Shown here: in pieces, positions 24,121 through 32,516 of the stretch
How positions within the stretch are numbered: the stretch's first letter is position 1
How the letters are laid out: every line of letters starts with the position of its first letter
NCBI RefSeq assembly: GCF_014649655.1
Contig: NZ_BMTL01000054.1
Coordinates: forward strand, 1-38,732
Length of the DNA stretch: 38,732 bases
Source of the DNA: Streptomyces humidus
GTDB taxonomy: Bacteria > Actinomycetota > Actinomycetes > Streptomycetales > Streptomycetaceae
Direction: 5' to 3'
Translations under genes and position numbers: made by a program
The notes under the pieces: model-generated
The model's input: only the letters and a program-made list of their open reading frames with translations
Database searches by the model: none
Told to the model about the DNA's origin: nothing

Positions 24121-25405
24121 GGCTGCCGCCGTGAAGTGCTGTCAGCCGTGGCGCGGGGAGCGGCGAGTGATGGGTGAAGAAGTCGCGGACGGCGTCGGAG
24201 ATCCGGTCGATCTGCCGTTCTCCGAGCGTCGGGTGGCTGGGCAGCCTGAGCAGGTGGGTCTCGGTGCGGCGGGAGTTCGGGCAGTCCGCGAGGCCGTCGA
24301 ACTGGGGCAGTCGCGAGCAGTCCCGGAAGTCTCCGGTGGTGGCCGTCACCCCGCGCCCGCGCAGGAAGGCGGCGAGCTCCTGGGGATCGGGGACGCGGAT
24401 CCCGAAGTAGGCGGCGTTGGAGTGTCCGTGGCGGTCCTCCGCCAGCCAGCGGATCTCCGGCACGTCGGCGAGGCGCTCCCGGATCTGCCGGCGTACGGCC
24501 CGTCTGGCCCGGATGTTCGCGTCGAGCCGCGCGAGCTGGGCCGCCAGCATGGGCCGCATGAAGTTGCGGTAGGGCGAGCGGCTGTCGGGGTCGAAGCGGT
24601 AGGCCGGATCGTTGCGCGCGGGTTCCAGAGTCCGGCTGAGGCCCGGGTGGCCGTGCCGGGCCAGTGCCCGTGACAACCGCAGCACCGGCTGGACGGTCCA
24701 GTCGCTCACCGGCGTCTGGGTGATCGCCGAGGCCACGGCGCGGGACCCGACCGAGAGGAAGGCGTCGACGGCTGAGGGGTGGTGTCCGGGCAGGGTGTTG
24801 TCCGCCGCGAGATCCTCGGGGACGGCCAGCATGCCGCCCCCGAAGGTGTTGACGATCTTCTGGATGCCGAAGCTGAACAGCGCGCCGTCGGACTCCGCGC
24901 CGACCTGCGTGCCGTCGGCGGTGGTGGTGCCGACGGCGTGGGCGCAGTCCTCGAACAGCAGCAGCCCGAGCCGGTGGCAGACGGCACGGATGGCGGGGAG
25001 GTCGGCGGGGTTGCCGAACATGTGCGTGACCACCACCAGGCGTGTGCGTCCGGTGACCGCCTGGGCTATCCGCCGGGGATCGAGGCAGAGGGTGTCCGGC
25101 TCGATGTCGGCGAACACCGGTGTCAGCCCCCACTGCCGGAGTACGGCGGCGATCACGTAGAAGTTGAATCCGGCCAGGACGACCTCGTCGCCGGGCTTGA
25201 GGCGGTCGCGGCGCAGGGCGAGGAAGGCCCACAGGGCGTGGCGTCCGGTGGGCGTGGGCAGCAGGCGTCTGCCGGCGAGCCGGCCTGCCCAGATCGATTC
25301 CATCGTGGGTCGCCGGTGGGTTCGCCGGCTTGCGGGCGAGCCCAGCAGGGGCAGGTAGTCGGTGGTCCGGAGACAGGAACTGTGGCAGGGGATCACTCGG
25401 TGCAC
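24113..25405 (-). CDS. DegT/DnrJ/EryC1/StrS-type PLP aminotransferase
   Basis: 430 aa; GTG at 25405 with GAGAGG six bases upstream. The fold-type-I features of sugar aminotransferases are present: GDEVVLAGFNFYVIAAVL (72-89), FADIEPDTLCLDP (98-110), FEDCAHAVGT with Asp153, and the Schiff-base Lys183 in SFGIQKIVNTFGGGML. The region around PxSxxPYRNF in the C-terminal half also fits. These enzymes usually transfer an amino group from glutamate to a keto-sugar nucleotide. The K-I-V-N-T form and the unusual first 40 residues are atypical. Context with a UDP-sugar dehydrogenase and FAD oxidase supports amino-sugar formation. Confidence 0.83.
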   Translation of the reverse strand: MHRVIPCHSSCLRTTDYLPLLGSPASRRTHRRPTMESIWAGRLAGRRLLPTPTGRHALWAFLALRRDRLKPGDEVVLAGFNFYVIAAVLRQWGLTPVFADIEPDTLCLDPRRIAQAVTGRTRLVVVTHMFGNPADLPAIRAVCHRLGLLLFEDCAHAVGTTTADGTQVGAESDGALFSFGIQKIVNTFGGGMLAVPEDLAADNTLPGHHPSAVDAFLSVGSRAVASAITQTPVSDWTVQPVLRLSRALARHGHPGLSRTLEPARNDPAYRFDPDSRSPYRNFMRPMLAAQLARLDANIRARRAVRRQIRERLADVPEIRWLAEDRHGHSNAAYFGIRVPDPQELAAFLRGRGVTATTGDFRDCSRLPQFDGLADCPNSRRTETHLLRLPSHPTLGERQIDRISDAVRDFFTHHSPLPAPRLTALHGGSRA

Positions 25406-25422
25406 GGACGGCCTCTCGGTAG

Positions 25423-26286
25423 TCAGTTGTCCCAGTCGTAACCGTCGAGGAACGTGAACGCCTCGGCTTCCCGGGCCACCCGCGCGATCAGGTGCGGCGG
25501 CCAGGGGAGGGTGTGGCGGCTGCGGTGCGGCGTGGGGTAGAGCAGGCGCGCGGCCTGGTCGAGGTGTTCGGGGTCGGTCCGCAGCCCGGCGAAGTCGCAC
25601 ATCGTGGCCGTGAGTTCACGCGGGCGGGCGAGGAACTCCTCGTGCCGTAGGTGCAGCACCCCCGCGCCGCCCCGGTGTTCGCAGATCGACGCGACCTCGC
25701 GGCAGATGCCGAAGTAGGCCTCGACGGTCGATTCCAGGTCCGTCATCCGTCGCAGTGCCCAGGTGGTGATGTTGTCGTAGGGGTTGCGGGTGACGTGCAG
25801 CAGCCTGACGGGAACGGACCACCGCTGTTCGAAGGCGTCCAGGCCGGCCGGGTTGCGCGCCAGGCGCAGCGCGGTCAGCCGGCCCTCCTGGTCGCCGATC
25901 ACCCGCAGGTCGCGGACCCGGCCCTGCCAGGACCCGGGCATCGCGTAGCTGTAGCCGGTCAGCCGGCGCCCGCCGGGGGTGAACCGGCGCACGTTGCCGA
26001 CGATCATGCTGGAGAGCATCGCCGGGGAGTAGCCGCGTTCGATGTAGCGCATCGCGTCGAGCCGGTGGGCGACCAGCGCGTCGGGGTGGGCGTCCAGCAC
26101 GGAGCCCACGGCACTGTGGCCACTGCGCGGATGGCCGATGAACAGGCAGCAGGAGGCGAGGTCGGCGCGCTCGTACCGGCGGGCGCGGGCGTGGACGGTC
26201 AGAGAGTCCCAGCGGACGGCCCAGGACTCGCGCAGTTGCAGCCATGGGCCGTTGTCGAGCGCGGAGAGACGGATCCGTAGGCTCAT
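25423..26286 (-). CDS. Sulfotransferase-family protein
   Basis: 287 aa; ATG at 26286 overlaps the preceding membrane-protein stop by ATGA. FIGHPRSGHSAVGS (49-62) fits the 5'-phosphosulfate-binding loop (PxRSGTT-type) and VTRNPYDNITTW (165-176) the 3'-phosphate-binding RNPxD motif of PAPS-dependent sulfotransferases. Length is typical. The Thr residues often following RSG are His and Ser here. No PAPS-synthesis genes are in the window. It probably adds sulfate to a sugar or lipid hydroxyl of the cluster product. Confidence 0.75.
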   Translation of the reverse strand: MSLRIRLSALDNGPWLQLRESWAVRWDSLTVHARARRYERADLASCCLFIGHPRSGHSAVGSVLDAHPDALVAHRLDAMRYIERGYSPAMLSSMIVGNVRRFTPGGRRLTGYSYAMPGSWQGRVRDLRVIGDQEGRLTALRLARNPAGLDAFEQRWSVPVRLLHVTRNPYDNITTWALRRMTDLESTVEAYFGICREVASICEHRGGAGVLHLRHEEFLARPRELTATMCDFAGLRTDPEHLDQAARLLYPTPHRSRHTLPWPPHLIARVAREAEAFTFLDGYDWDN

Positions 26287-27155
26287 ATCGCATTCCTTCG
26301 TGTGTCCAGGTGCCACAGGGGCGCGCAGCTCCACCGCGCGGCGCCCTCGACGAACGCCCCGCTCGCCAGGGCCACCAGCGGCGTCGAACCCGTGCTCAGC
26401 ACGGCCAGCCACAGGAACACGAACCAGTGGTGGACGTACGGGTGGTATCCGGCTGGCCGCAGCTTCCGCCCGATGCGCCACAGCCCCAGGCCCAGTGCCG
26501 CGCTGCCTGCCGCGATCCACGGGCCCGCCGGCGGGGACAGCAGCAGGCGGACCGTCAGCCCCGCGGCCACGGCTGCCAGGACGAGCATCCGCGCCAGCAT
26601 CCACCCCCGCTCGACGGGCCGCGCGTCGTGCCAGCCAGCCAGGTCGAGTGAGCGCACGGCGGCGCGCGGCAGCTTCTCGGTGTACGAGAAGTGGGCCCCC
26701 ACGGCGAGGGGCAGCGCGAGAGCGAGCGCGCTGTCCGCCGCGGTCTGCGGCAGCCGGACGGCGAGGGCCAGGGCCGGCGCCGCCAGCAGCACGACGGCCA
26801 CGTCACGATGGCCGCCGTGGCGCCCTCGCCACGGCGAACCCCCGCGCCCGGTGGTCACCTTGGCGACGTAGCCGAAAACGGCGGCCAGGCACAGGGTCCA
26901 GGCCAGGCAGCGCGCCGGCGGCGCCGACCCGCTCGCGCGGCCGAGCCGGTCGGCCAGTACCGGTGCGAGCAGCAGGGTCGTGGCCAGCAGCGGCGCGCCG
27001 ATCAGCAGCGCCGGTGTCCGGGGCTGCCAGCCGGTCCGCGTGATGTTGCCGCTCGCGTGCTCGGGCCCCGGCCGCGTGTGCAGCTCCCACCACCGCGCGC
27101 ACAGACGCACGGCGAGCCCCGGCCGCGCACGCGTCCCCGGCGGCTCAGTGTTCAC
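26283..27155 (-). CDS. Polytopic membrane protein of unknown function
   Basis: 290 aa from GTG at 27155, overlapping the methyltransferase stop by 11 bases. About seven hydrophobic stretches (ALLIGAPLLATTLLLAPVL, CLAWTLCLAAVFGYV, VAVVLLAAPALALAV, ALALALPLAVGAHF, MLARMLVLAAVAAGLTV, IAAGSAALGLGLW, WFVFLWLAVLSTG) alternate with Arg-rich loops. A His/Tyr-rich loop, GYHPYVHHWF, precedes the last helices. I do not recognise the family. It could be a lipid-sugar translocation or lipid-modifying enzyme, since it is the only non-MFS membrane protein of the operon. Confidence 0.7.
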   Translation of the reverse strand: MNTEPPGTRARPGLAVRLCARWWELHTRPGPEHASGNITRTGWQPRTPALLIGAPLLATTLLLAPVLADRLGRASGSAPPARCLAWTLCLAAVFGYVAKVTTGRGGSPWRGRHGGHRDVAVVLLAAPALALAVRLPQTAADSALALALPLAVGAHFSYTEKLPRAAVRSLDLAGWHDARPVERGWMLARMLVLAAVAAGLTVRLLLSPPAGPWIAAGSAALGLGLWRIGRKLRPAGYHPYVHHWFVFLWLAVLSTGSTPLVALASGAFVEGAARWSCAPLWHLDTRRNAI

Positions 27156-27798
27156 GGCGGAAGGCCGCGTCGAGGAATTTGACTTCGCCGGACCGGGCAT
27201 CGCGCACCACCTCCAGCACGTCGCACAAGGAGAAGCCGAGCCGGGCCGCCTCGGTGACGAAGTCGGCGAACCGGTAGCCGCCCGTGAAACGGGGCGCGAC
27301 GGACACCTCGGCGATCAGCAGCCCGGTGTCCCCCAGGAGTTCCCCGGCCCCCGCGAGGACCTCCAGCTCGAAGCCCTCGGTGTCGATCTTCAGCAGGTAC
27401 GGCGGCCGGAGCCGGCCGGACGTCCGCAGCGCGTCGAGTGTGGTGACCGGTACCCGGCGGGCCTGGAGCGGGTCTCCGGTCGCGGTGAGGGCGGTGCGTT
27501 CGAGGAAGGAGCTGCGTCCCGGCCGGCGCGGCTCCACGTTCAGTTCCCGTGTCTCCTCGCGGCGGCCGGCGGCGCACAGGTGGTACTCGCCCCGCACGCC
27601 GCGCAGGATCTCGCGCAGCCGGGGCTCGCATTCGGCCCGGGGCTCGATCAGCACGTGGTAGGCGTCCGGGAACGTCTCGTACAGCACCGGGGTGCCCTGG
27701 GACACTCCGACGTCGACCACGGTCCGCGGACCGCCGGCCAGCTCGCGCAGGCGCTGCGGTGCCCAGCCGGGCCCGGACGCGGAACTCGATGGTGTCAT
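27145..27798 (-). CDS. FkbM-type SAM-dependent methyltransferase
   Basis: 217 aa; ATG at 27798 overlaps the EEP gene stop by ATGA. Motif I is TVVDVGVSQGTPVLYE with the acidic residue at LIEPRAE. LLKIDTEGFELEVLAGA is the diagnostic FkbM motif (KxDxEGxExxVLxG), and it is followed by a final IAEVSV strand. FkbM-family enzymes O-methylate sugars or polyketide hydroxyls. Here a sugar hydroxyl of the cluster product is the likely target. Confidence 0.85.
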   Translation of the reverse strand: MTPSSSASGPGWAPQRLRELAGGPRTVVDVGVSQGTPVLYETFPDAYHVLIEPRAECEPRLREILRGVRGEYHLCAAGRREETRELNVEPRRPGRSSFLERTALTATGDPLQARRVPVTTLDALRTSGRLRPPYLLKIDTEGFELEVLAGAGELLGDTGLLIAEVSVAPRFTGGYRFADFVTEAARLGFSLCDVLEVVRDARSGEVKFLDAAFRREH

Positions 27799-28553
27799 GT
27801 CCTCTCCAGCGAATAGGTGGTGAGCAGCGGCTTGTGGTCGGACGGGGGGAGCCCGTCGGCGAAGAAGTCCACCGCCTCGGTGGACATCGGCCTGACCGGT
27901 CCCCGGTGCAGCATCCAGTCGGCGACGCTCGGGATCCCGCCCGCGGCCGGCACCGAGGGGATGGTGGGGCGCGGCATGCGGCCGAGGGCAGAGAAGGAGT
28001 CGGCGAGTCCGGCCTCCCGGAGCACCCGCAGCGGATGGAAGAAGTCGTTGAGGTCCCCCGCGAAGACGACGGCCTGCGGCGCCGGGGCGATCCTGGCGAG
28101 CGCCGTCACGGTGGCCCGGGCCTCGGCCGGACGGGGGCTGACGCCGCTGCGCAGTTCCTCCGGGTGGCCGGGCCAGGTGTAGTGGGCGGTGGCGACCACC
28201 ACGTCCTCGGCCGGCTCCCCGCACCGGCGCAGGCGGACCCAGTACAGGCCGCGCTCCGCCTGGGGCTGGCCGATGTCCTCCCGGCCGTGGGCGACCGGTT
28301 CGAACAGGCCGCGGTGCCAGTAGATGTTGCTCTCGCGGCTCCAGCCGGGGAAGGCGTCCGTGACCCGGTCGTGGCTGTCGAGTGCGACGTCGATCACCGA
28401 ACGCACCTCGGGGGAGAGCTCCTGCACGACGAGGACGTCGGGCCGGTGGCCGCGCAGGAACGCGGCGAGCGGGTGCGAACGGGCGGGCCAGTTCCGGGTC
28501 CGCCAGAGGTTCAGCGAGCAGACGACGAACCTCAGCGGTGTCCCGCTCACCAC
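27795..28553 (-). CDS. Endonuclease/exonuclease/phosphatase-family hydrolase
   Basis: 252 aa; tandem GTG codons at 28553/28550 overlap the glycosyltransferase stop. EEP-fold motifs are FVVCSLNLW (metal-site Asn), VLVVQEL (catalytic Glu), AGDLNDFFHP (Asp/Asn pair) and PPSDHKPLLTTYSL (terminal Asp-His). The family includes nucleases, sphingomyelinases and inositol or lipid phosphatases. No signal peptide is present. Inside a glycoconjugate operon, a phosphodiesterase or phosphatase acting on a sugar-phosphate or lipid-phosphate is likelier than a nuclease, but this is inference. Confidence 0.83.
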   Translation of the reverse strand: MVSGTPLRFVVCSLNLWRTRNWPARSHPLAAFLRGHRPDVLVVQELSPEVRSVIDVALDSHDRVTDAFPGWSRESNIYWHRGLFEPVAHGREDIGQPQAERGLYWVRLRRCGEPAEDVVVATAHYTWPGHPEELRSGVSPRPAEARATVTALARIAPAPQAVVFAGDLNDFFHPLRVLREAGLADSFSALGRMPRPTIPSVPAAGGIPSVADWMLHRGPVRPMSTEAVDFFADGLPPSDHKPLLTTYSLERT

Positions 28554-29713
28554 GCCGCCCGCCGGGCCTCGACGACCTGTTCGACGAGGTCCGCCCAGCG
28601 GACCGCTGCTGTGGCGGGCGACAGCAGTTCCTCGGCGAGGCGTCGCCCGGTCCGGCCCATAGCCGCTCGCTCGTCGGCGGAGAGCGCCGCGAAGCGCCGG
28701 ATGGCCTCCGCGATGCTGCGCGGCTCGTGGGGGTCGAAGAGGAAACCGTTCTCGCCGTCACGCACCAGGCGGTCGTTGTCGCTGACCGCGCTCGCCAGGA
28801 CGGGCAGGCCGCAGGCCAGCGCCTCGCACACCACGTTGGGCAGGCTCTCGTACCGGGAGGGAAGACAGAGCACGTCCGCCTTCTGGTAGAGCGCGACCAC
28901 GTCACCGACCGGAGGGTGCACACGGAAAGCGTCCTCCAGCCCGGTCTCGCGCAGGACGTCGAGCAGTTCCAGGTACGGACGTGAGCGGCCGGTGGGCTGC
29001 TGCCCGAGGAAGAAGTTGTTGCCGTACCAGTCGACGGTGACGTCGAGGGCCGGCTCCGTGGTGCGGAGGATGCGCAGCGCGGCGGCCAGTGCCAGGAAGT
29101 TCTTCTCCGGGCGGAACCGGCCGATCGCCAGGATGCGCAGGCCGGGGTGCGGGGGAGGCGGGGCGCCGGCCGGCCGGAAGTGGTCGAGGTCGACGCTGTT
29201 GGTGATCTGGCGGAGGCGGGTGCGCAGCCAGGGAGCCGCGGTGCGCACGTAGTGCTCCAGATGCGCGGAGTTCGCCACGACCGCGTCGGCCAGTCGGTGG
29301 AGCTGGAAGCGTGTGAGGTCCTTCATGTCGCGGCCTCCCTCCTTCCCGGTGCGTTCGGAGACGATCAGCGCGAAGCGCCGTGCGGGCAGCGCGGTCAGCT
29401 CCGCCAGCAGGCCGGGCCGTCGCAGGAACGCGATCACCACGTCGGGTCCGGCGGCCCGCACGGTCCGCCGCACAGCCCACAGGCGCCGCCACGGGGCCAT
29501 CACCGGGACGTCCGTCACCGGGACGCCCGCGCGCTCGAACTCGCCCCGGAAGTGGTCGCGGTGGTTGTAGTCGGCCAGGTGGTACACGACCACCGACACC
29601 CGGTGGCCCCTTCCGCCGAGCTGGACGGCCAGATTGAGGAGCTGGCGCTGGGCTCCTCCGGTCGTGAGGGCCTCGATCAGGAGCACGACGCGGCGACCCT
29701 CCGTGGCGCTCAC
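28547..29713 (-). CDS. GT4-family glycosyltransferase
   Basis: 388 aa; GTG at 29713 overlaps the upstream stop (GTGA). The N-terminal Rossmann domain has the acceptor-side loop ALTTGGAQRQLLNLA, typical of GT4. The C-terminal domain has ILAIGRFRPEKNFLALAAAL and the nucleotide-sugar E-x7-E motif in YESLPNVVCEALACGLPV. Length is typical. The polypeptide would act at the inner membrane face on a lipid-linked or nucleotide-activated acceptor. It is the only recognisable glycosyltransferase in the cargo, which restricts the number of different linkages the cluster can build. Confidence 0.9.
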   Translation of the reverse strand: MSATEGRRVVLLIEALTTGGAQRQLLNLAVQLGGRGHRVSVVVYHLADYNHRDHFRGEFERAGVPVTDVPVMAPWRRLWAVRRTVRAAGPDVVIAFLRRPGLLAELTALPARRFALIVSERTGKEGGRDMKDLTRFQLHRLADAVVANSAHLEHYVRTAAPWLRTRLRQITNSVDLDHFRPAGAPPPPHPGLRILAIGRFRPEKNFLALAAALRILRTTEPALDVTVDWYGNNFFLGQQPTGRSRPYLELLDVLRETGLEDAFRVHPPVGDVVALYQKADVLCLPSRYESLPNVVCEALACGLPVLASAVSDNDRLVRDGENGFLFDPHEPRSIAEAIRRFAALSADERAAMGRTGRRLAEELLSPATAAVRWADLVEQVVEARRAAW

Positions 29714-31485
29714 GCGGGACGTCCCCAGGTCACCCGGCCGAGCACGGTGAAGCCGAGCACGCCGTCCCGGGCGTACGGCCGCAGCAGCTCGCGAAAGCCC
29801 TCGCGAAACGCACGGGTGCGTTCCGGGCCGAGGTCCTCCACCCGGAACGCCTCCCGGGCGTGGAAGGACATGATGTAGTCCTCGACCGTCCGGCTGACCG
29901 CCACCGGCTCCGTGCTCCGTTCTCCCCACGGGTCGAAGAGTCCCTGCCGTACCAGCTCGGCGGTGACGTCCCGGGCCGGGCGCGAGGTCGCCCAGTCGGC
30001 CAGGAAGCTCTCCTCGGCCGCCCGCCACGGCACCTCGCGGGTGGTCCTGGGCACCGCCAGCACACCGCCTCCGGTGAGGAGGCGGCGGCAGCGCGGCAGG
30101 ACGGTCTCGCAGCGCATCCAGTGCAGGCTCCGCCCGGCGGTGATCAGGCCGTACCGCTCGTCGGTGTCGTACTCCTCGGCGTCGGCGCAGATCCATCGGA
30201 TGGCGGGGTGCTCCCCGCCCGGCAGCCGGCGTCCTTCGGCGATCATCTCCGGCGCGGCGTCCAGCGCGTCGACGCGCTGGACGTGCGGGGCGAGCCTGCG
30301 GGCCAGGGTTCCGGGTCCGCAGCCGAGGTCCAGGACGGTCCTCGGTCCCGCGCCGAGCAGGCTCAACAGGATCCCGTCGACCTGGGGCGGGTAGGGCGCC
30401 CGTGTGCCGTAGGCGCGGGCGACGCTCTCGCTGCGGTAGCGCCCCGCCAGTGCCGCGCGGTCCGGGGCGGCGCCGGCCGGCGGCTTCTGCCGTCCGGGGC
30501 TTGAGAGACCGCGGTGCCAGGACAGGTAGCGGTCGGTGGTGGCGGCTGCGTCCGCCAGGCGTGCCTGCAGACGGCCGGCCTCGGCGGGGGCGAAGATCCT
30601 CGGCAGCAGGTTCGGGGCCGCCTCGGCGGTGAGCAGGCCGCGCACCGCCGCGAAGCCCAGACGGTATCCGGTGGCTTGCACCTGGCGTGCCGCGTACGGT
30701 CCGATGTCGGCCGGGCCGCCGTTGGGGTAGGCGAAGAACCGGCACGGACCGCACCTCGCCTCGATCTCCCTTTTGCTGTGCGTCAGTTGACGGCGTACCT
30801 CGGCCGGGTTCTCCCGTTCGTGCAAGATCGCGTGGTCGTGGCCGTGCGAGCCGATCTCGGCTCCGGCCCGGGCCAGTGCGCGCACCCCGGCCCAGTCCAG
30901 GACCGCGTCGGCGGCGAACCGCTTGTCGACCTCGGGCCAGTCGTCCGCCGGCAGCAGACCCCTGAGCTCCCCGACCAGGCGGTGCACGGTCCGCAGATCC
31001 GCCGCTTTCAGCACGGGCAGCAGGTCGGCCGCCGCCTGTCGCCGGGACGCGCGATCCCCGAGCCGGTAGGCGCGGGCGACGCTCGGCAGCCGCACCTCGC
31101 CCGGCGGCGCGGTGTGCAGGGCCGCGCGCAGCACGTGCGTGGGGAAGCGCTCGCCCGTGCTGATGTGACGGGTGCTCACGAAGACTGCGAAAGGGATGCG
31201 CCGCTCGCGCAGCAGCGGCTCGGCGACGTCGAGAACGTTGCGGTAGCCGTCGTCGAAGGTGACGGCCGCTTTGGGCGCGCCCATCGGCCGGCCGTCCGAC
31301 AGGTGGTCGGCGAGCACGCCCAGGGGGACGAGTTCGAAGCTGCGGGCGAGCTGGTCGAGCTGCTCACAGAACGTTTCGGCGGGCAGTTGCACGGTCTGCA
31401 CGTCCGGGTCGACGGCGTCGGCGGACACTCCGTGGTAGCAGAGGACGGCGGCGGCGCCTGGTAGGTGCGGGAGGATGTCGGTCAC
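29710..31485 (-). CDS. Polysaccharide deacetylase fused to SAM methyltransferase
   Basis: 591 aa from GTG at 31485, overlapping the GNAT stop. Residues ~1-320 are a NodB-type deacetylase: LCYHGV start, TFDDGY (76-81, metal Asp), SHGHDH (213-218, metal His pair) and FAYPNG (251-256). Residues ~345-591 are a class I methyltransferase with VLDLGCGPGTLARRLA (384-399) and a Methyltransf_11-like core. The linker (~325-345) is Pro/Gly-rich. No signal peptide is seen, so deacetylation would be cytoplasmic, on a nucleotide- or lipid-linked N-acetyl sugar. The fused methyltransferase suggests deacetylation and methylation of the same sugar. The fusion is continuous in frame with no sign of a sequencing join. 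Confidence 0.85.
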   Translation of the reverse strand: MTDILPHLPGAAAVLCYHGVSADAVDPDVQTVQLPAETFCEQLDQLARSFELVPLGVLADHLSDGRPMGAPKAAVTFDDGYRNVLDVAEPLLRERRIPFAVFVSTRHISTGERFPTHVLRAALHTAPPGEVRLPSVARAYRLGDRASRRQAAADLLPVLKAADLRTVHRLVGELRGLLPADDWPEVDKRFAADAVLDWAGVRALARAGAEIGSHGHDHAILHERENPAEVRRQLTHSKREIEARCGPCRFFAYPNGGPADIGPYAARQVQATGYRLGFAAVRGLLTAEAAPNLLPRIFAPAEAGRLQARLADAAATTDRYLSWHRGLSSPGRQKPPAGAAPDRAALAGRYRSESVARAYGTRAPYPPQVDGILLSLLGAGPRTVLDLGCGPGTLARRLAPHVQRVDALDAAPEMIAEGRRLPGGEHPAIRWICADAEEYDTDERYGLITAGRSLHWMRCETVLPRCRRLLTGGGVLAVPRTTREVPWRAAEESFLADWATSRPARDVTAELVRQGLFDPWGERSTEPVAVSRTVEDYIMSFHAREAFRVEDLGPERTRAFREGFRELLRPYARDGVLGFTVLGRVTWGRPA

Positions 31486-32516
31486 AGTCCGGTGTCACCC
31501 AGATTCTCGGAGAGGTACAGGCTCGCAGGGGCAGGAAGCAGGCCGGCGGGAGCACGCAGCCGTCCGGCCGGCGGGGGCGCTGCGCCCTGCCATGCCCCGA
31601 GCCGGCGCAGCCGCCGCGTGATACGCGGCTCCAGCGGCGGGACGTGCACCAGCTCGCAGCCCGCGTCGCGGGCCTCGGCGATGACGCCCAGGCACAGGGT
31701 GTCGACGATGGCGGCGTCCGAGAGGTCGGCCCACAGATCACGCAGGCGCAGGCCGGACACCTCGCCGTCCTCGAAGCGTTGCGCGACGGCGAAGCCCCGC
31801 AGCACACCGTCCCGCAGGGCGCCCAGCAGGATCTTGCGGTGGTGGGCGCCCGCGAAGCAGTACCACCTGACGGCGTCGGCGGAGCGGACCGCCGTCCCGG
31901 CGAACTGGCCTCGGGTGCGCCGCCAGAGCTCGTCGAAGCGCTCGTCTGCGTCGCGGAGCACGACGGCCTCGCAGCCGGGCGGCACCGTGTGCGCGTCAGC
32001 GGCGGGCGGGCCGGACGGAGCGATGCCGAGCCGCGCGGCGTAGGCGGCGACGGCGTGCGTCGGCCCCGACGGGCGGGCCGGCAGCAGGCTCGTGGTCGAG
32101 TCGCCGGCCGGCAGCGGTGTGAAGCCGAGGCGGTCCATGATCGTCCGCGCTCGGGCGTTGGGGGTGGAGTACACGGCCACGCCGCCCCGGGCGGCCTCGG
32201 CATGGGCGAACAGGAGCGCGAGGCTCTCGCTGCGGAACTCCTCCCGCACGCGCCAGGTGGTGGCGTTCCAGACGACCACCGGCTTGCCGTCCAGCTGCAG
32301 CCGGGACGGCACGTTCCCGAGGAAGCCCACGACCGCTCCGGCCCGGTGCAGCACCCAGCCGCGCGGCTGCTCGCCGGTGAAGGCGGGGTTGCGCCGCCAC
32401 CACAGCGCGAGCCGGTCCTGCCAGAAGGCCGGGCCGCGCCGCTCCCCCGGGAAGGTGCTGAGGAAGTCGACCAGGGCGGGCTCGTCGTCCGCCACCAGGG
32501 CGCGGGCCGGGCTCAT
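31482..32516 (-). CDS. GNAT-type acyltransferase
   Basis: 344 aa; ATG at 32516 overlaps the ligase stop (ATGA). The N-terminal half has a GNAT-like core: FWQDRLALWWRRNPAF, AVVGFLGNVPSRLQLDGK and a C-terminal strand/turn ARTIMDRLGFTPL. The second half (~200-344) repeats a similar pattern with LGALRDGVLRGFAV and LCLGVIAEARDAGC, which suggests two tandem GNAT domains. Proteins of this kind are common in polysaccharide clusters and transfer an acyl group to an amino sugar. Next to a ligase, ketoreductase and ACP, the donor may be an acyl-ACP. Donor and acceptor are not shown. Confidence 0.7.
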   Translation of the reverse strand: MSPARALVADDEPALVDFLSTFPGERRGPAFWQDRLALWWRRNPAFTGEQPRGWVLHRAGAVVGFLGNVPSRLQLDGKPVVVWNATTWRVREEFRSESLALLFAHAEAARGGVAVYSTPNARARTIMDRLGFTPLPAGDSTTSLLPARPSGPTHAVAAYAARLGIAPSGPPAADAHTVPPGCEAVVLRDADERFDELWRRTRGQFAGTAVRSADAVRWYCFAGAHHRKILLGALRDGVLRGFAVAQRFEDGEVSGLRLRDLWADLSDAAIVDTLCLGVIAEARDAGCELVHVPPLEPRITRRLRRLGAWQGAAPPPAGRLRAPAGLLPAPASLYLSENLGDTGL

